NCBI GenBank assembly: GCA_002392545.1
Contig: DGHF01000046.1
Location: 1 to 12,877, forward strand
Direction: 5' to 3'
DNA length: 12,877 bases
DNA from: Ruminococcus sp. UBA3855
Lineage (GTDB): Bacteria > Bacillota > Clostridia > Oscillospirales > Ruminococcaceae
The translations under genes were made by a program, and so were the position numbers. Positions 5,453 through 12,459 of this stretch are shown piece by piece. Each line of letters starts with the position of its first letter. Position 1 is the stretch's first letter. Below the pieces are notes generated by a model that worked only from the letters and a program-made list of their open reading frames with translations, was not told where the DNA came from and made no database searches.

Positions 5453-6946
5453 GTGAATAACAAGAAAATATTTGGTACATTTCTTGCTGTTTTATTATGC
5501 GTTTCTTCTACTGCCGGCGGATGGGTTAGCACTATTGTTAACCCATCCGCTGTTTTTGCGGCGGATGAGAGCGACTGCGGTGTTTTTTCAGCACCATTAA
5601 TTCAATATAAATCATCAAAAATCACCACTCAGTTGACAAATACTCCTTTACACTACTCAAGCAGTGCTGTTTTTACAGTTTCTGAAACGGGCAAGCAATC
5701 TCTTACGTTTTTTGTTGACAACTGGAGTTTATATGATGCTTTTATTCCAATGAAACAGCAGTATGTTACAAATTATAAATCTTCTGCTACAATAATTCCA
5801 AATTCAATATTCAACGAAGAAAATAGGGAGTATTTCGGCGCATATGATTCAATTGCATCGAAATATGTTTCAGATGCTTACAATGATTACTATAAGTATG
5901 GTGAATCAAGCAATAAGTTTGGCGATTTTGTGGTTGAACAATATGATGAAGTGACAGATAGAGCTTATATCACTGTTGATATTGATGATTACAGTGAAAA
6001 ATTTATGTTTCTTGCAATCCTTAATACACCTAACAATTCTGCTAACACAAGCTATTATAGTCTTGTGACATTTGGTTTGAACACGCTTGATGTTTCGGAT
6101 GTTAGTGATATGCAGGATGCCAATAATTCTCGGTGGACTTATAAAACTGAGATTCCAACTAAGGTTGAAAAATATTCTGAACAGGCAATATATTCAAGCA
6201 CGGTTGCTGTACTTTACACCAATAACGCCAATAATTATAACGCACAAAATGTGTTTGATTATGGTGAAGTGATGCATAATGACAACGGAACCTATACCGC
6301 GAAATATCATATCAGTGATTACGTTTCTTACAATGACTTTAAAACTTTAAGTAGCGTAAATTATCGTGAGGAGTTAGCTTCTTATAACTGGGTTGATTGC
6401 GCAACAGGAACTTTTACAAATTTGGAATCTAAGGATGGATACATTTCCATTGAGTATAATTCTCTCCTTGACTTACAACTCGGAAGTCTTATTTATTTTG
6501 ATGTTGAAGATGATGGCGATGATAATTATTTTTACTTTTGTTCTCCAACTTGGGATTTAGCAGATATTCAAACCATCAAGTTCGGTGATATGGAGCGAAC
6601 TTATGACATTGATGCAATGAACCGTGCCTTGCAGATTTCTTGTGCAGATGAATTTGTCAGCCAGTTGGAAAACGGTATTGACACGCTTCTTGGTGAAAGA
6701 GGTACAGGACTTTCCGAAGGGCAGATGCAGAGAATTGCCGTTGCAAGGGCGATTTTCTCGGACAGTCCTGTTCTGCTTCTGGACGAAGCAACCAGTTCTC
6801 TGGATGAAAATACAGAAAAGCATCTGCTTGAAAATTTACAAACCATGACCGATAAAACTGTTATCATCATCACGCACAGACCAAAGGCACTCGAACTCTG
6901 TGACAAGGTGATACAGTTTGAAAATGGAGGAATCAATGACAGATAA
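5453..6946 (+). CDS. Chimeric ORF: secreted surface-protein N-terminus fused to ABC exporter ATPase C-terminus
   Basis: The 497-aa frame uses GTG at 5453 with GGGGAGG 7 nt upstream. Residues 1-37 are a signal peptide (cleavage near AVFA/ADES). Residues 38 to about 378 are an extracellular, Tyr/Asn/Ser-rich, probably beta-sheet region with at least two similar-looking halves, in the gene position of NEAT/Shp-like heme receptors. From about residue 380 the character changes to a cytoplasmic ABC ATPase end: GTGLSEGQMQR (signature 420-424), VLLLDEATSSLDE (Walker B 440-445), D-loop, and H-loop His475. Walker A and Q-loop are missing, so no ATPase activity is possible, and the part would be exported behind a signal peptide. 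Both halves are recognisable and incompatible, which indicates a rearrangement near 6577-6600 rather than a real fusion protein. An assembly join is the alternative. Confidence 0.72.
   Translation: MNNKKIFGTFLAVLLCVSSTAGGWVSTIVNPSAVFAADESDCGVFSAPLIQYKSSKITTQLTNTPLHYSSSAVFTVSETGKQSLTFFVDNWSLYDAFIPMKQQYVTNYKSSATIIPNSIFNEENREYFGAYDSIASKYVSDAYNDYYKYGESSNKFGDFVVEQYDEVTDRAYITVDIDDYSEKFMFLAILNTPNNSANTSYYSLVTFGLNTLDVSDVSDMQDANNSRWTYKTEIPTKVEKYSEQAIYSSTVAVLYTNNANNYNAQNVFDYGEVMHNDNGTYTAKYHISDYVSYNDFKTLSSVNYREELASYNWVDCATGTFTNLESKDGYISIEYNSLLDLQLGSLIYFDVEDDGDDNYFYFCSPTWDLADIQTIKFGDMERTYDIDAMNRALQISCADEFVSQLENGIDTLLGERGTGLSEGQMQRIAVARAIFSDSPVLLLDEATSSLDENTEKHLLENLQTMTDKTVIIITHRPKALELCDKVIQFENGGINDR
5517..5550 (+). 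promoter_or_regulatory. Perfect 12-bp hairpin with T-run inside signal-peptide codons (attenuator-like)
   Basis: GCGGATGGGTTA (5517-5528) and TAACCCATCCGC (5539-5550) are perfectly complementary with a 10-nt loop, followed by TGTTTTTG. The shape is that of an intrinsic terminator, yet it lies 65-98 nt inside an open reading frame. A second GCGGATG at 5561-5567 could pair with CATCCGC (5544-5550) instead, giving two mutually exclusive folds. Confidence 0.6.
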
Positions 6947-7150
6947 TATCAAGAAAAATGGCTATGATATGCTCCGGCTGTGCAAATCCGTTCTACTCAG
7001 AACAAAACTGAAACCGGATTATCTTGACAGGCTGAATATGAACGCACTCTTTAAAATGTGTGAAGGGCATTGTCTGACCTCGATAGTCTGCACAGCTCTG
7101 GAATTTAACGGCATCACTCCGGACATCAACTGGACGGAAGCCAAAGCAAA
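6585..7150 (+). other. Misplaced ABC-exporter/nucleotidyltransferase fragment interrupting a surface-protein gene
   Basis: This 0.55-0.57 kb block carries the last 110 or so codons of an ABC exporter ATPase and the first 70 or so of a nucleotidyltransferase-family gene, overlapping as in an intact operon (6936 start before the 6946 stop). Upstream of it is a secreted-protein N-terminus; downstream is a Thr-rich membrane-anchored C-terminus. The word CAAGTTC occurs at both edges (6577-6583 and 7153-7159) within similar contexts (CAAACC-A-TCAAGTTC-GG and CAAACACAAGTTCCGG). This could be microhomology used in the exchange. No transposase or terminal inverted repeats are seen. Edges are approximate, judged from protein character. 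Confidence 0.6.
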
Positions 7151-7190
7151 CACAAGTTCCGGAAGAAACTCAGCCGGAAACAACTGTTGA
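6936..7190 (+). pseudogene. Truncated nucleotidyltransferase-family protein (N-terminal fragment)
   Basis: The frame starts at ATG 6936 with GGAGG 5 nt before it and gives 84 aa. MTDNIKKNGYDMLRLCKSVL and the following roughly 50 residues match the N-terminal helical region of NTP_transf_5-type nucleotidyltransferase proteins that follow ABC exporters in Clostridia peptide-export clusters. That match is from memory of the family. After about residue 70 (NWTEAKA) the reading runs out of frame through a Thr-rich linker and stops at 7190. The normal length is about 350 aa or more, and the catalytic GxG/DxD region is absent. It is a broken gene fragment brought in together with the ABC end. Confidence 0.6.
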
Positions 7191-7590
7191 AACAGAAGTA
7201 CAGACAACTACTGCCGAAACTCAGACAGTCACGGAAAAAGTCACAACAACTGTAACTGAAACAGAATCGCAAACTGAAACAAAAACTTCAACTGCTGTCA
7301 CCACAACCGAAACTGAAACAACTGTAATATATACTGAAAATGGTGACGACCCTATGCCGAGTGTCGGTGGTAATGCTGACAATCCCGGAAACGGTGTCAT
7401 GATTTATGACGAAAAGGGCAATCTGATGCAGTTATCTGACGTTATCGGCGGTACATCGGCAGAAATCACTCCTGAACCAGAACAAAATCATAATAGTGGC
7501 TTTGGAGTTGGTGTACTTGCCGGAGTGGGCGGTGCTGCTGTGATTGGTGGTATCATCTTCGCAGTAACCAGAAAGAAGGGCAGTCAATGA
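7141..7590 (+). pseudogene. C-terminal fragment of a Thr-rich, membrane-anchored surface protein (Shp/NEAT-receptor position)
   Basis: In the third frame the sequence codes about 150 residues without a start of its own. A linker of Thr/Glu/Val repeats (about 65 residues, starting PKQTQVPEETQPETT) leads to a short domain (VIYTENGDDPMPSVGG) and a single TM helix GFGVGVLAGVGGAAVIGGII ending in a basic tail RKKGSQ. An internal ATG at 7354 could give 78 aa but has no ribosome site. The stop overlaps the start of the heme lipoprotein gene (ATGA at 7587-7590), so it was the upstream partner in the operon. Linker plus TM plus basic tail is the layout of Shp-like heme relay proteins found just before IsdE/HtsA genes. 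It may be the tail of the same gene whose head is at 5453, offset by a frame. Confidence 0.65.
7177..7330 (+). repeat. Low-complexity Thr/Glu-coding repeat
   Basis: Short words such as ACTGAAACA recur (three copies between about 7256 and 7320), coding TET/TTT repeats of an extracellular spacer. Such tracts can slip and vary in length between strains. Confidence 0.6.
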
Positions 7591-8480
7591 AATTCAGAAA
7601 AATAATAGCATTATCAATTTCGGCATTGATTTTATCGGTCATGTCCGGATGTGTTGACCAGCACCCCGAAACACAGGCAACTGTTAATATCACTGAAAAC
7701 ACAAGGCTTGTAGCCACTTCTCCGGCAACGGCTGATATTACTGACCGTCTTAATCTTGATTTAGTCGGTGTCTGTGATACGAATTTAAGCACGATTCCGG
7801 AACGGTATAATGATGCTGTGAGAGTCGGCTTGGCAATGTCGCCAGATTTTGAAATTATCGCTTCTCTGAATCCGGACTGGGTATTGGGACCCGCAAGCCT
7901 GAAAAATGATTTACAGCCGAAATATGCGGCAATCGGTACAAAATCCATCTTCCTCAATCTGGAAAGTGTCGAGGGAATGTATCAGAGTATTGACGATTTA
8001 GGGCAGATTTTCGGCAGGCAAGAACAGGCACAGTCCATGATTGACGAATATGAAAAATTTATTGAAGAATACAATCAGAAAAACGCTGACAAGACAAAGC
8101 CGAAAGTTCTGGTATTGATGGGCTTTCCGGGTTCGTACAGCGTGGCAACAGAAAACAGCTACACAGGTTCGCTTGTCAGGCTTGCCGGAGGAATTAACGT
8201 TTATCCCGATGAATCGGCAGATTATATCATTGCAAATACAGAGGACATTATTCAAAAAGACCCTGATATTATCGTCTGCACGGCTCATGGTGGACTTGAT
8301 GAACAGGCATACAAGCACCTGAAAGATGATTTTGCCAACAACGACACTTGGAAACATTTCAGAGCCGTTGAAGAAAATAAAGTCTATTATCTGCCGAGCA
8401 GTCTGTTCAGCATGAGTGCAAATTTCGATTATCCGGAAGCCCTCGAATATCTACAGCCGATTCTTTACGGCGAAGAATAG
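7587..8480 (+). CDS. isdE: IsdE-like heme-binding ABC transporter lipoprotein
   Basis: The 297-aa product has an N-terminal lipoprotein signal with lipobox VMSGC (Cys22). Motifs match Staphylococcus aureus IsdE closely, as recalled: LVAT at 41, NLDLVGV, VGLAMSPDFEI, SLNPDWVLGP, VLMGFPGSYSVATENSYTG, LAGGINVYP, NTEDI, KDPDIIVCTAHG, and the end MSANFDYPEAL. The two axial heme ligands known in IsdE (Met78 and His229) correspond to Met84 and His234 here with nearly the same spacing. This supports heme rather than siderophore as ligand. The length is normal for class III binding proteins. It acts on the outer membrane face and passes heme to the permease encoded next. The start overlaps the preceding stop (ATGA), implying coupling to the damaged surface-protein gene. 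Function call is strong; the exact ligand is inference. Confidence 0.9.
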   Translation: MKFRKIIALSISALILSVMSGCVDQHPETQATVNITENTRLVATSPATADITDRLNLDLVGVCDTNLSTIPERYNDAVRVGLAMSPDFEIIASLNPDWVLGPASLKNDLQPKYAAIGTKSIFLNLESVEGMYQSIDDLGQIFGRQEQAQSMIDEYEKFIEEYNQKNADKTKPKVLVLMGFPGSYSVATENSYTGSLVRLAGGINVYPDESADYIIANTEDIIQKDPDIIVCTAHGGLDEQAYKHLKDDFANNDTWKHFRAVEENKVYYLPSSLFSMSANFDYPEALEYLQPILYGEE

Positions 8481-8491
8481 GGGGAATCGTT

Positions 8492-9481
8492 TTGATAAAG
8501 AAAAGCAGAATTTTCACAGCCTATCTTGTGACAGCCATTCTCCTGCTGATTTTATTCGTGATTGCAGTCAATACCGGAAGTTTGAAAATTACTCCGGTAC
8601 AGTTGTTCAAAGGTTTATTTGTGGCTTATGATAAAGATGTAGCAACTGTCTATGATTTGCGTTTTCCGAGAATTTTTATATCCATGCTCGGCGGTGCGGC
8701 AATGGCGGTATCAGGAGTGTTATTGCAGGCGGTTATGAAGAACCCGCTGGCTGACCCCGGCATTATCGGCATCAGTTCCGGAGCGAGTTTCATGGCGGTG
8801 ATTGTGACGGCATTGTTTCCGCTTCTGTACAATTTTACGCCATTATTCGCCTGTATCGGCGGATGCGGTGCGTGTGCATTGGTCTATCTGCTGTCGTGGA
8901 AATCTGGACTAAGCCCATTAAGATTGATTTTAGTCGGCGTGGCAATCAACACCATGTTCACAGGTTTGATGAATGCTTTCAACTCCGGCACAGGCTCGAA
9001 TTATTCCGGTGTGGCGAGTATTGTAAATGCCAATATCACGCAGAAAACATGGTCTGATTTCAAACTTCTTGTGTGCTATGCAGTTGTCGGCTTGATTCTT
9101 TCGCTGTGCGTGACGAAATACTGCAATCTGCTGAGTTTGGAGGACAAAACCGTCCGTTCACTCGGTGTGAATGTGACAACGATTCGGCTGATAATTTCGT
9201 TTATTGCCTGTCTGCTCGCCTCAATTTCAACGGCTGTGATTGGACCTATCAGCTTTTTAGGCTTGATTGTTCCCCATATTGCACGGCTTCTGATTGGAAG
9301 CAATCACGCTGTCCTGATGCCGTATACCATGATTTTAGGAGCGTTTACATTTCTTTTAGCTGATACGGTCGGCAGAACGATTTGCTATCCTTATGAAATC
9401 AATGCGACTGTCATCATGGCAGTTGTCGGAGGACCGTTCTTTATTTTCCTGCTGAGGAGGTCAGATAAGCACAATGGCTGA
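8492..9481 (+). CDS. isdF: Heme/iron ABC transporter permease (IsdF/FecCD family)
   Basis: The 329-aa protein is a FecCD/BtuC-type permease with 9-10 membrane helices. Family marks: RFPRIFISMLGGAAMAVSGV near residues 53-72, NPLADPGIIGISSGAS (85-100), LVGVAINTMF, a cytoplasmic coupling stretch AVIGPISFLGLIVPHIAR (about 250-268), and LLADTVGRTICYPYEI near the C-terminus. The start is TTG at 8492 with AGGGGGAA 7 nt upstream; no ATG lies in frame nearby, and the first helix begins soon after. It follows the lipoprotein gene by 11 nt and overlaps the ATPase gene by 8 nt. It forms the transmembrane dimer that moves heme or another iron complex. Length and motifs are complete. Confidence 0.92.
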   Translation: MIKKSRIFTAYLVTAILLLILFVIAVNTGSLKITPVQLFKGLFVAYDKDVATVYDLRFPRIFISMLGGAAMAVSGVLLQAVMKNPLADPGIIGISSGASFMAVIVTALFPLLYNFTPLFACIGGCGACALVYLLSWKSGLSPLRLILVGVAINTMFTGLMNAFNSGTGSNYSGVASIVNANITQKTWSDFKLLVCYAVVGLILSLCVTKYCNLLSLEDKTVRSLGVNVTTIRLIISFIACLLASISTAVIGPISFLGLIVPHIARLLIGSNHAVLMPYTMILGAFTFLLADTVGRTICYPYEINATVIMAVVGGPFFIFLLRRSDKHNG

Positions 9482-10259
9482 TGTATTTGAAATCAGGAAT
9501 CTGGAATTTGCCTACGGCACGAATGAAGTCATCAAGGAGCTTTCCGTGAAAATCGCAGAGGGAAAAGTTACCACTCTGATTGGTGCAAACGGATGCGGAA
9601 AGTCCACGCTGTTCAATTTGATTACCAAAAATCTGAAACCAAGAAGCGGAGAAATTTTCCTGCGAAATCAGAATGTTTCCGGCATGAAACTGCGTGATTT
9701 CGCCAAACAGGTGGCAATTGTACATCAGTACAATACTGCTCCGGAAGATATTACAGTCGAAAAATTAGTCGCTTACGGCAGAACCCCTCATCACGGATTC
9801 GGAATGTCTGCCAATACAAGCGAGGATGAGGAAAAAATTCAGAGAGCCTTAGAAATCACAAACACATTCAAACACAAAGACAAGCCTGTTTCACGATTGT
9901 CAGGCGGTCAGCGTCAGAGGGTGTGGATTGCTATGGCTATCGCTCAGGATACAAAAATTTTATTTCTCGATGAACCTACCACATATCTGGATATTCGCTA
10001 TCAATTACAGATATTGAAGTTGGTACGCACTTTAAACGAGGAACACGGAATGACAATTATCATGGTACTGCATGACATCAATCAGTCATTATATTACAGT
10101 GACGAGATTATCGCCATGAAAAACGGAAAAATCTGTTCACAGGGAGAACCAAGGAAAATCATTACATCGGAACTGATTCAGGAGGTCTACGGCATTGACC
10201 TGCAAATTTCCGATTTGCACGGAAAGCCGTTTGTCCTGCCTGTACAGAGCATTTCATGA
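9474..10259 (+). CDS. Heme/iron ABC transporter ATPase (FecE/FhuC/HmuV type)
   Basis: The 261-aa protein carries a full set of nucleotide-binding motifs: Walker A GANGCGKST (37-45), Q-loop Gln85 in IVHQYN, signature RLSGGQRQR (141-149), Walker B ILFLDE (162-167), D-loop TYLD and H-loop MVLHD (His200). The YGRTPHHGF stretch near 101-109 is typical of siderophore/heme import ATPases. The start at 9474 lies within the end of the permease gene (8-nt overlap), and the gene ends in ATGA near the regulator start. It powers import through the IsdF-like permease. In S. aureus the IsdEF system borrows FhuC, whereas here a dedicated ATPase is present. Substrate follows from the IsdE-like neighbour, not from this sequence. 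Confidence 0.92.
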   Translation: MADVFEIRNLEFAYGTNEVIKELSVKIAEGKVTTLIGANGCGKSTLFNLITKNLKPRSGEIFLRNQNVSGMKLRDFAKQVAIVHQYNTAPEDITVEKLVAYGRTPHHGFGMSANTSEDEEKIQRALEITNTFKHKDKPVSRLSGGQRQRVWIAMAIAQDTKILFLDEPTTYLDIRYQLQILKLVRTLNEEHGMTIIMVLHDINQSLYYSDEIIAMKNGKICSQGEPRKIITSELIQEVYGIDLQISDLHGKPFVLPVQSIS

Positions 10260-10273
10260 AGGAAGGGATGGTC

Positions 10274-10651
10274 ATGAGAGATGAAACTCTTGAAAATTAC
10301 CTGAAAACGATTTATCAGATTCAGCAGAAAAAAGGTTCTGTCTACGCTATCAATATCGCAGAGGAACGGAATATTTCAAAAGCTTCTGTCAGCAGATGTG
10401 TCCATATTCTGACAGAAGAAGGCTATATTCTCACGGATGATGAAAAATGCCTGATTCTCACCGAAAAAGGCAGAAAATGTGCCGAAGAAGTCATTCAGCG
10501 GTATGAATTTTTCAGGATGCTTCTGCTCCGGCTTGGTATTCCTGCTCAGACTGCTGAACAGGATGCCTGCCGTCTGGAACACGCAGTCTGTCCGGAGTCG
10601 TTCGGCGCACTGAAAGCCTGCTTTTACCTGATATCAGAGGTGAATCAATGA
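10274..10651 (+). CDS. DtxR-family iron-dependent regulator
   Basis: From ATG 10274 (AAGGAAGGG 6 nt upstream) the product is 125 aa; an ATG at 10256 overlapping the ATPase stop would add six residues and is also possible. Residues 5-70 are the DtxR/MntR winged helix (NYLKTIYQIQ, NIAEERNISKASVSRCVHIL, wing CLILTEKG). Residues 75-120 are the dimerisation helices, with RYEFFRMLL and the metal motif C99-x-x-E102-H103 in DACRLEHAVCPE, matching Cys102/Glu105/His106 of DtxR. The position of DtxR Met10 holds Asn8, and MntR His77 is Tyr here, so the metal site is partly altered. The C-terminal SH3-like domain is absent, as in MntR. It likely represses the heme operon when iron is plentiful; no operator was recognised. 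Confidence 0.85.
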   Translation: MRDETLENYLKTIYQIQQKKGSVYAINIAEERNISKASVSRCVHILTEEGYILTDDEKCLILTEKGRKCAEEVIQRYEFFRMLLLRLGIPAQTAEQDACRLEHAVCPESFGALKACFYLISEVNQ

Positions 10652-10746
10652 AAGACGAAACTATCGACAATTGCCTGAAAACGCTGTACCTGATTCAGAA
10701 ACGGAAAGGCTCTGCTGATGTCTGTTCTGAGAGATTCAGTGGCTGA
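10648..10746 (+). pseudogene. Remnant of a second DtxR-like gene (N-terminal 32 residues)
   Basis: An ATG overlapping the previous stop (ATGA) opens a 32-aa frame whose first 22 residues, MKDETIDNCLKTLYLIQKRKGS, share 14 of 22 identities with the start of the intact regulator. It then loses similarity and stops at 10746. Shortly after, CTGAAAGCCTGCT (from about 10743) repeats the word found at 10609-10621 in the 3' end of the intact gene. This suggests a tandem paralogue that lost its middle. It is too short to bind DNA. Confidence 0.6.
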
Positions 10747-10814
10747 AAGCCTGCTGCAAGCTCTGAAAATAATTTTGAAAACCGGAAAAATATCACAGAA
10801 AGTTCACATTTTTA

Positions 10815-10823
10815 TGCTAAAAT
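10815..10823 (+). promoter_or_regulatory. Possible extended -10 promoter for the hydrolase operon
   Basis: TGCTAAAAT (TGn plus TAAAAT) lies 37 nt before the hydrolase ATG in an AT-rich 110-nt gap after the DtxR remnant. No clear -35 is present 16-18 nt upstream. The gap otherwise shows no gene. Confidence 0.35.
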
Positions 10824-10859
10824 GAAAGAGATTTATTTTTCCGAAGGAGGATATGTATC

Positions 10860-11765
10860 ATGGATTTTTCACAGATGGATATGAAAAAAGAATTTGCCTA
10901 TTATAACAAGGTTGCTCCGGTGCGGACGGTGAAACTGTCAGGTGGGATTTTTAAATACCGCTATTACAGGAATCCCAATCCGCAGGTGAATGCGACAATC
11001 GTTATGCTGGCAGGCGGTTCTGGAATGGCTGACGGATTTTTTACAATTGCAAGAAGTTTTATGAAGCGGTATTCCCTGATTTCGTTCAATTATCCGATGG
11101 ATTTCAAGGGGAATGAAGCAACTGCGGATGCCATTGCAGAACTGATAAAATACCTGAAAGCCGAAAATGTCTATTATTGGGGGCAGTCTTACGGCGGTTT
11201 AATGGCACAGATGATTGCCAAACGGCATCCGGAAGTGGTCAGAGGACTCCTGCTGACTTCCACTGCCTCGCTGTCCAATGACATCAGCTTTGAGGGCATG
11301 GAATGCATGGTCGGTATGCTGAATGCAAAAAAAGAGCAGAAAAGATATAAGACTTATCAGAAATTCCCTATGTTCCTGCTCCCTTTGATGATGAACCTTG
11401 CATTCAAAAAATATCTGAAAGACAAGCCAGGAGCATATGATGCCGTCAAAGAAATGATGGAACAGCTCAAACCGGATATGACAAAGGAATATTTCTGCCA
11501 TATGACTTCACTGCTTGCTGATTTGCGTAATTATATGGGTACGCACCATAAGGAAGATTTCGCATTTCTGAAAGGTCGTGTCCTCATCATCGAGCCGGAC
11601 GATGATAAGACTTTCACAGACGATATTAAAGAGGCTCTTATCAATATCATGCCGTCACCTGCCGTTGTCCGGAAAATGAAGGGTGGTCATCTTGCGATGA
11701 TATTCAATCCGGATGCTTTCCTGAAAATTATCAATCGTTTCATGGATTCACAGAAACTTTCTTGA
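10860..11765 (+). CDS. Alpha/beta hydrolase
   Basis: The 301-aa cytoplasmic protein has the alpha/beta-hydrolase fold signs: oxyanion strand MLAGGSG (49-55), nucleophile elbow GQSYGG with Ser110, a helical cap with hydrophobic run MFLLPLMMNLAF (171-182), Asp in EPDDDKTF (245-252), and catalytic His277 in KGGHLAM. No signal peptide is present. The ribosome site GAAGGAGG lies 9 nt before ATG 10860; an earlier ATG at 10853 in another frame stops after 17 codons. The substrate cannot be read from the sequence. It leads a tight co-directional set with two membrane proteins and an ABC exporter, and it follows the iron/heme locus, so a role in handling an exported or imported small ester or siderophore is possible but unproven. 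Confidence 0.85.
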   Translation: MDFSQMDMKKEFAYYNKVAPVRTVKLSGGIFKYRYYRNPNPQVNATIVMLAGGSGMADGFFTIARSFMKRYSLISFNYPMDFKGNEATADAIAELIKYLKAENVYYWGQSYGGLMAQMIAKRHPEVVRGLLLTSTASLSNDISFEGMECMVGMLNAKKEQKRYKTYQKFPMFLLPLMMNLAFKKYLKDKPGAYDAVKEMMEQLKPDMTKEYFCHMTSLLADLRNYMGTHHKEDFAFLKGRVLIIEPDDDKTFTDDIKEALINIMPSPAVVRKMKGGHLAMIFNPDAFLKIINRFMDSQKLS

Positions 11766-11783
11766 TAGAAAGCAGGTGAATTT

Positions 11784-12275
11784 ATGATACTGATTCAGCT
11801 TGTGCTGTATTGTGCGCTGTTCACGGGCATGGTGAAATACGCCGTCCGGGGCGGTGCATTGGACGGACTGTATTTTTATCCGAAACCTGTGCAGGAACGT
11901 GCTATTGAAATCGGACTTACTACAAAAGAAACAATCGCCAAAAAACGGCGGAATTTCATGATTTTATTCTATCTTGTCATGCTGACTGCATTACTGTTGA
12001 TTATCGGCTTATGGAATCAGGTGGATTCTTTTAAAACAGCCTATTTACAGGCATTATTGTTTTTAGAAGTGATGAACTGGTATGACGGCACTGTGATTGA
12101 TAAGCTCTGGGTGGGACACAGCAAGTTCTGGATTATTCCCGGAACGGAGGATTTGCCGTTCGTACAAACTTGGAAACAAGTGCTGAAAAAACGCTGTATT
12201 CTGTCGCTGATATGGGTCGCCGGAGCAGCAGTTGCTGCCGGACTGGTGATGATAATTTCAATTTTACTGAAATAA
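11784..12275 (+). CDS. Four-helix membrane protein of unknown function
   Basis: The 163-aa product has hydrophobic segments at about residues 2-18, 54-78, 84-96 and 140-162. The segments are separated by a conserved-looking cytoplasmic or exposed loop LDGLYFYPKPVQERAIEIGL and a second one WYDGTVIDKLWVGHSKFWII. The HSKFWIIPGTEDLP stretch is reminiscent of small membrane proteins that accompany ABC exporters in Clostridia. I cannot assign a function. A ribosome site (AGCAGGTGA) precedes the ATG, and it follows the hydrolase stop by 18 nt and precedes a mini-protein by 18 nt, so the genes should be co-transcribed. Confidence 0.75.
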   Translation: MILIQLVLYCALFTGMVKYAVRGGALDGLYFYPKPVQERAIEIGLTTKETIAKKRRNFMILFYLVMLTALLLIIGLWNQVDSFKTAYLQALLFLEVMNWYDGTVIDKLWVGHSKFWIIPGTEDLPFVQTWKQVLKKRCILSLIWVAGAAVAAGLVMIISILLK

Positions 12276-12293
12276 GAAAGGAAAGTGATATTT

Positions 12294-12458
12294 ATGAAAA
12301 ATTCGTTTACAAACTGCCTGAAACTGGCACTGTTAGTATTCAGTGTCATGATGCTGTTTGTTCACAGGCGGGTAATTAAAGCTGCAATTACTGGTGAACC
12401 CCTGCCGGAAAATCCGCACGGTCACTGCCATCGCATAAAAAAGACATCGGAGGGATGA
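12294..12458 (+). CDS. 54-aa single-pass mini membrane protein with HGHCH motif
   Basis: The short frame starts ATG 12294 with AAAGGAAAG about 7 nt upstream and encodes MKNSFTNCLKLALLVFSVMM followed by LFVHRRVIKAAITG. It ends with PENPHGHCHRIKKTSEG and a TGA at 12456-12458. It has one hydrophobic helix (about 9-24), positive residues after it, and a His/Cys cluster HGHCH at residues 43-47 that could bind a metal or heme. It lies between the membrane-protein gene and the ABC exporter gene, whose ATG begins 1 nt after its stop codon. This is typical of a translated small subunit. No function is known to me. Coding status rests on the ribosome site and exact operon fit. Confidence 0.6.
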   Translation: MKNSFTNCLKLALLVFSVMMLFVHRRVIKAAITGEPLPENPHGHCHRIKKTSEG

Positions 12459-12459
12459 T

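Noticed and set aside
6585..7150. Classical IS element carrying the ABC fragment
   Set aside because: No transposase, no terminal inverted repeats and no clear target duplication beyond the 7-nt CAAGTTC match.
7177..7330. CRISPR-like or tandem repeat array
   Set aside because: The repeated words are short codon-level Thr/Glu repeats without regular spacers.
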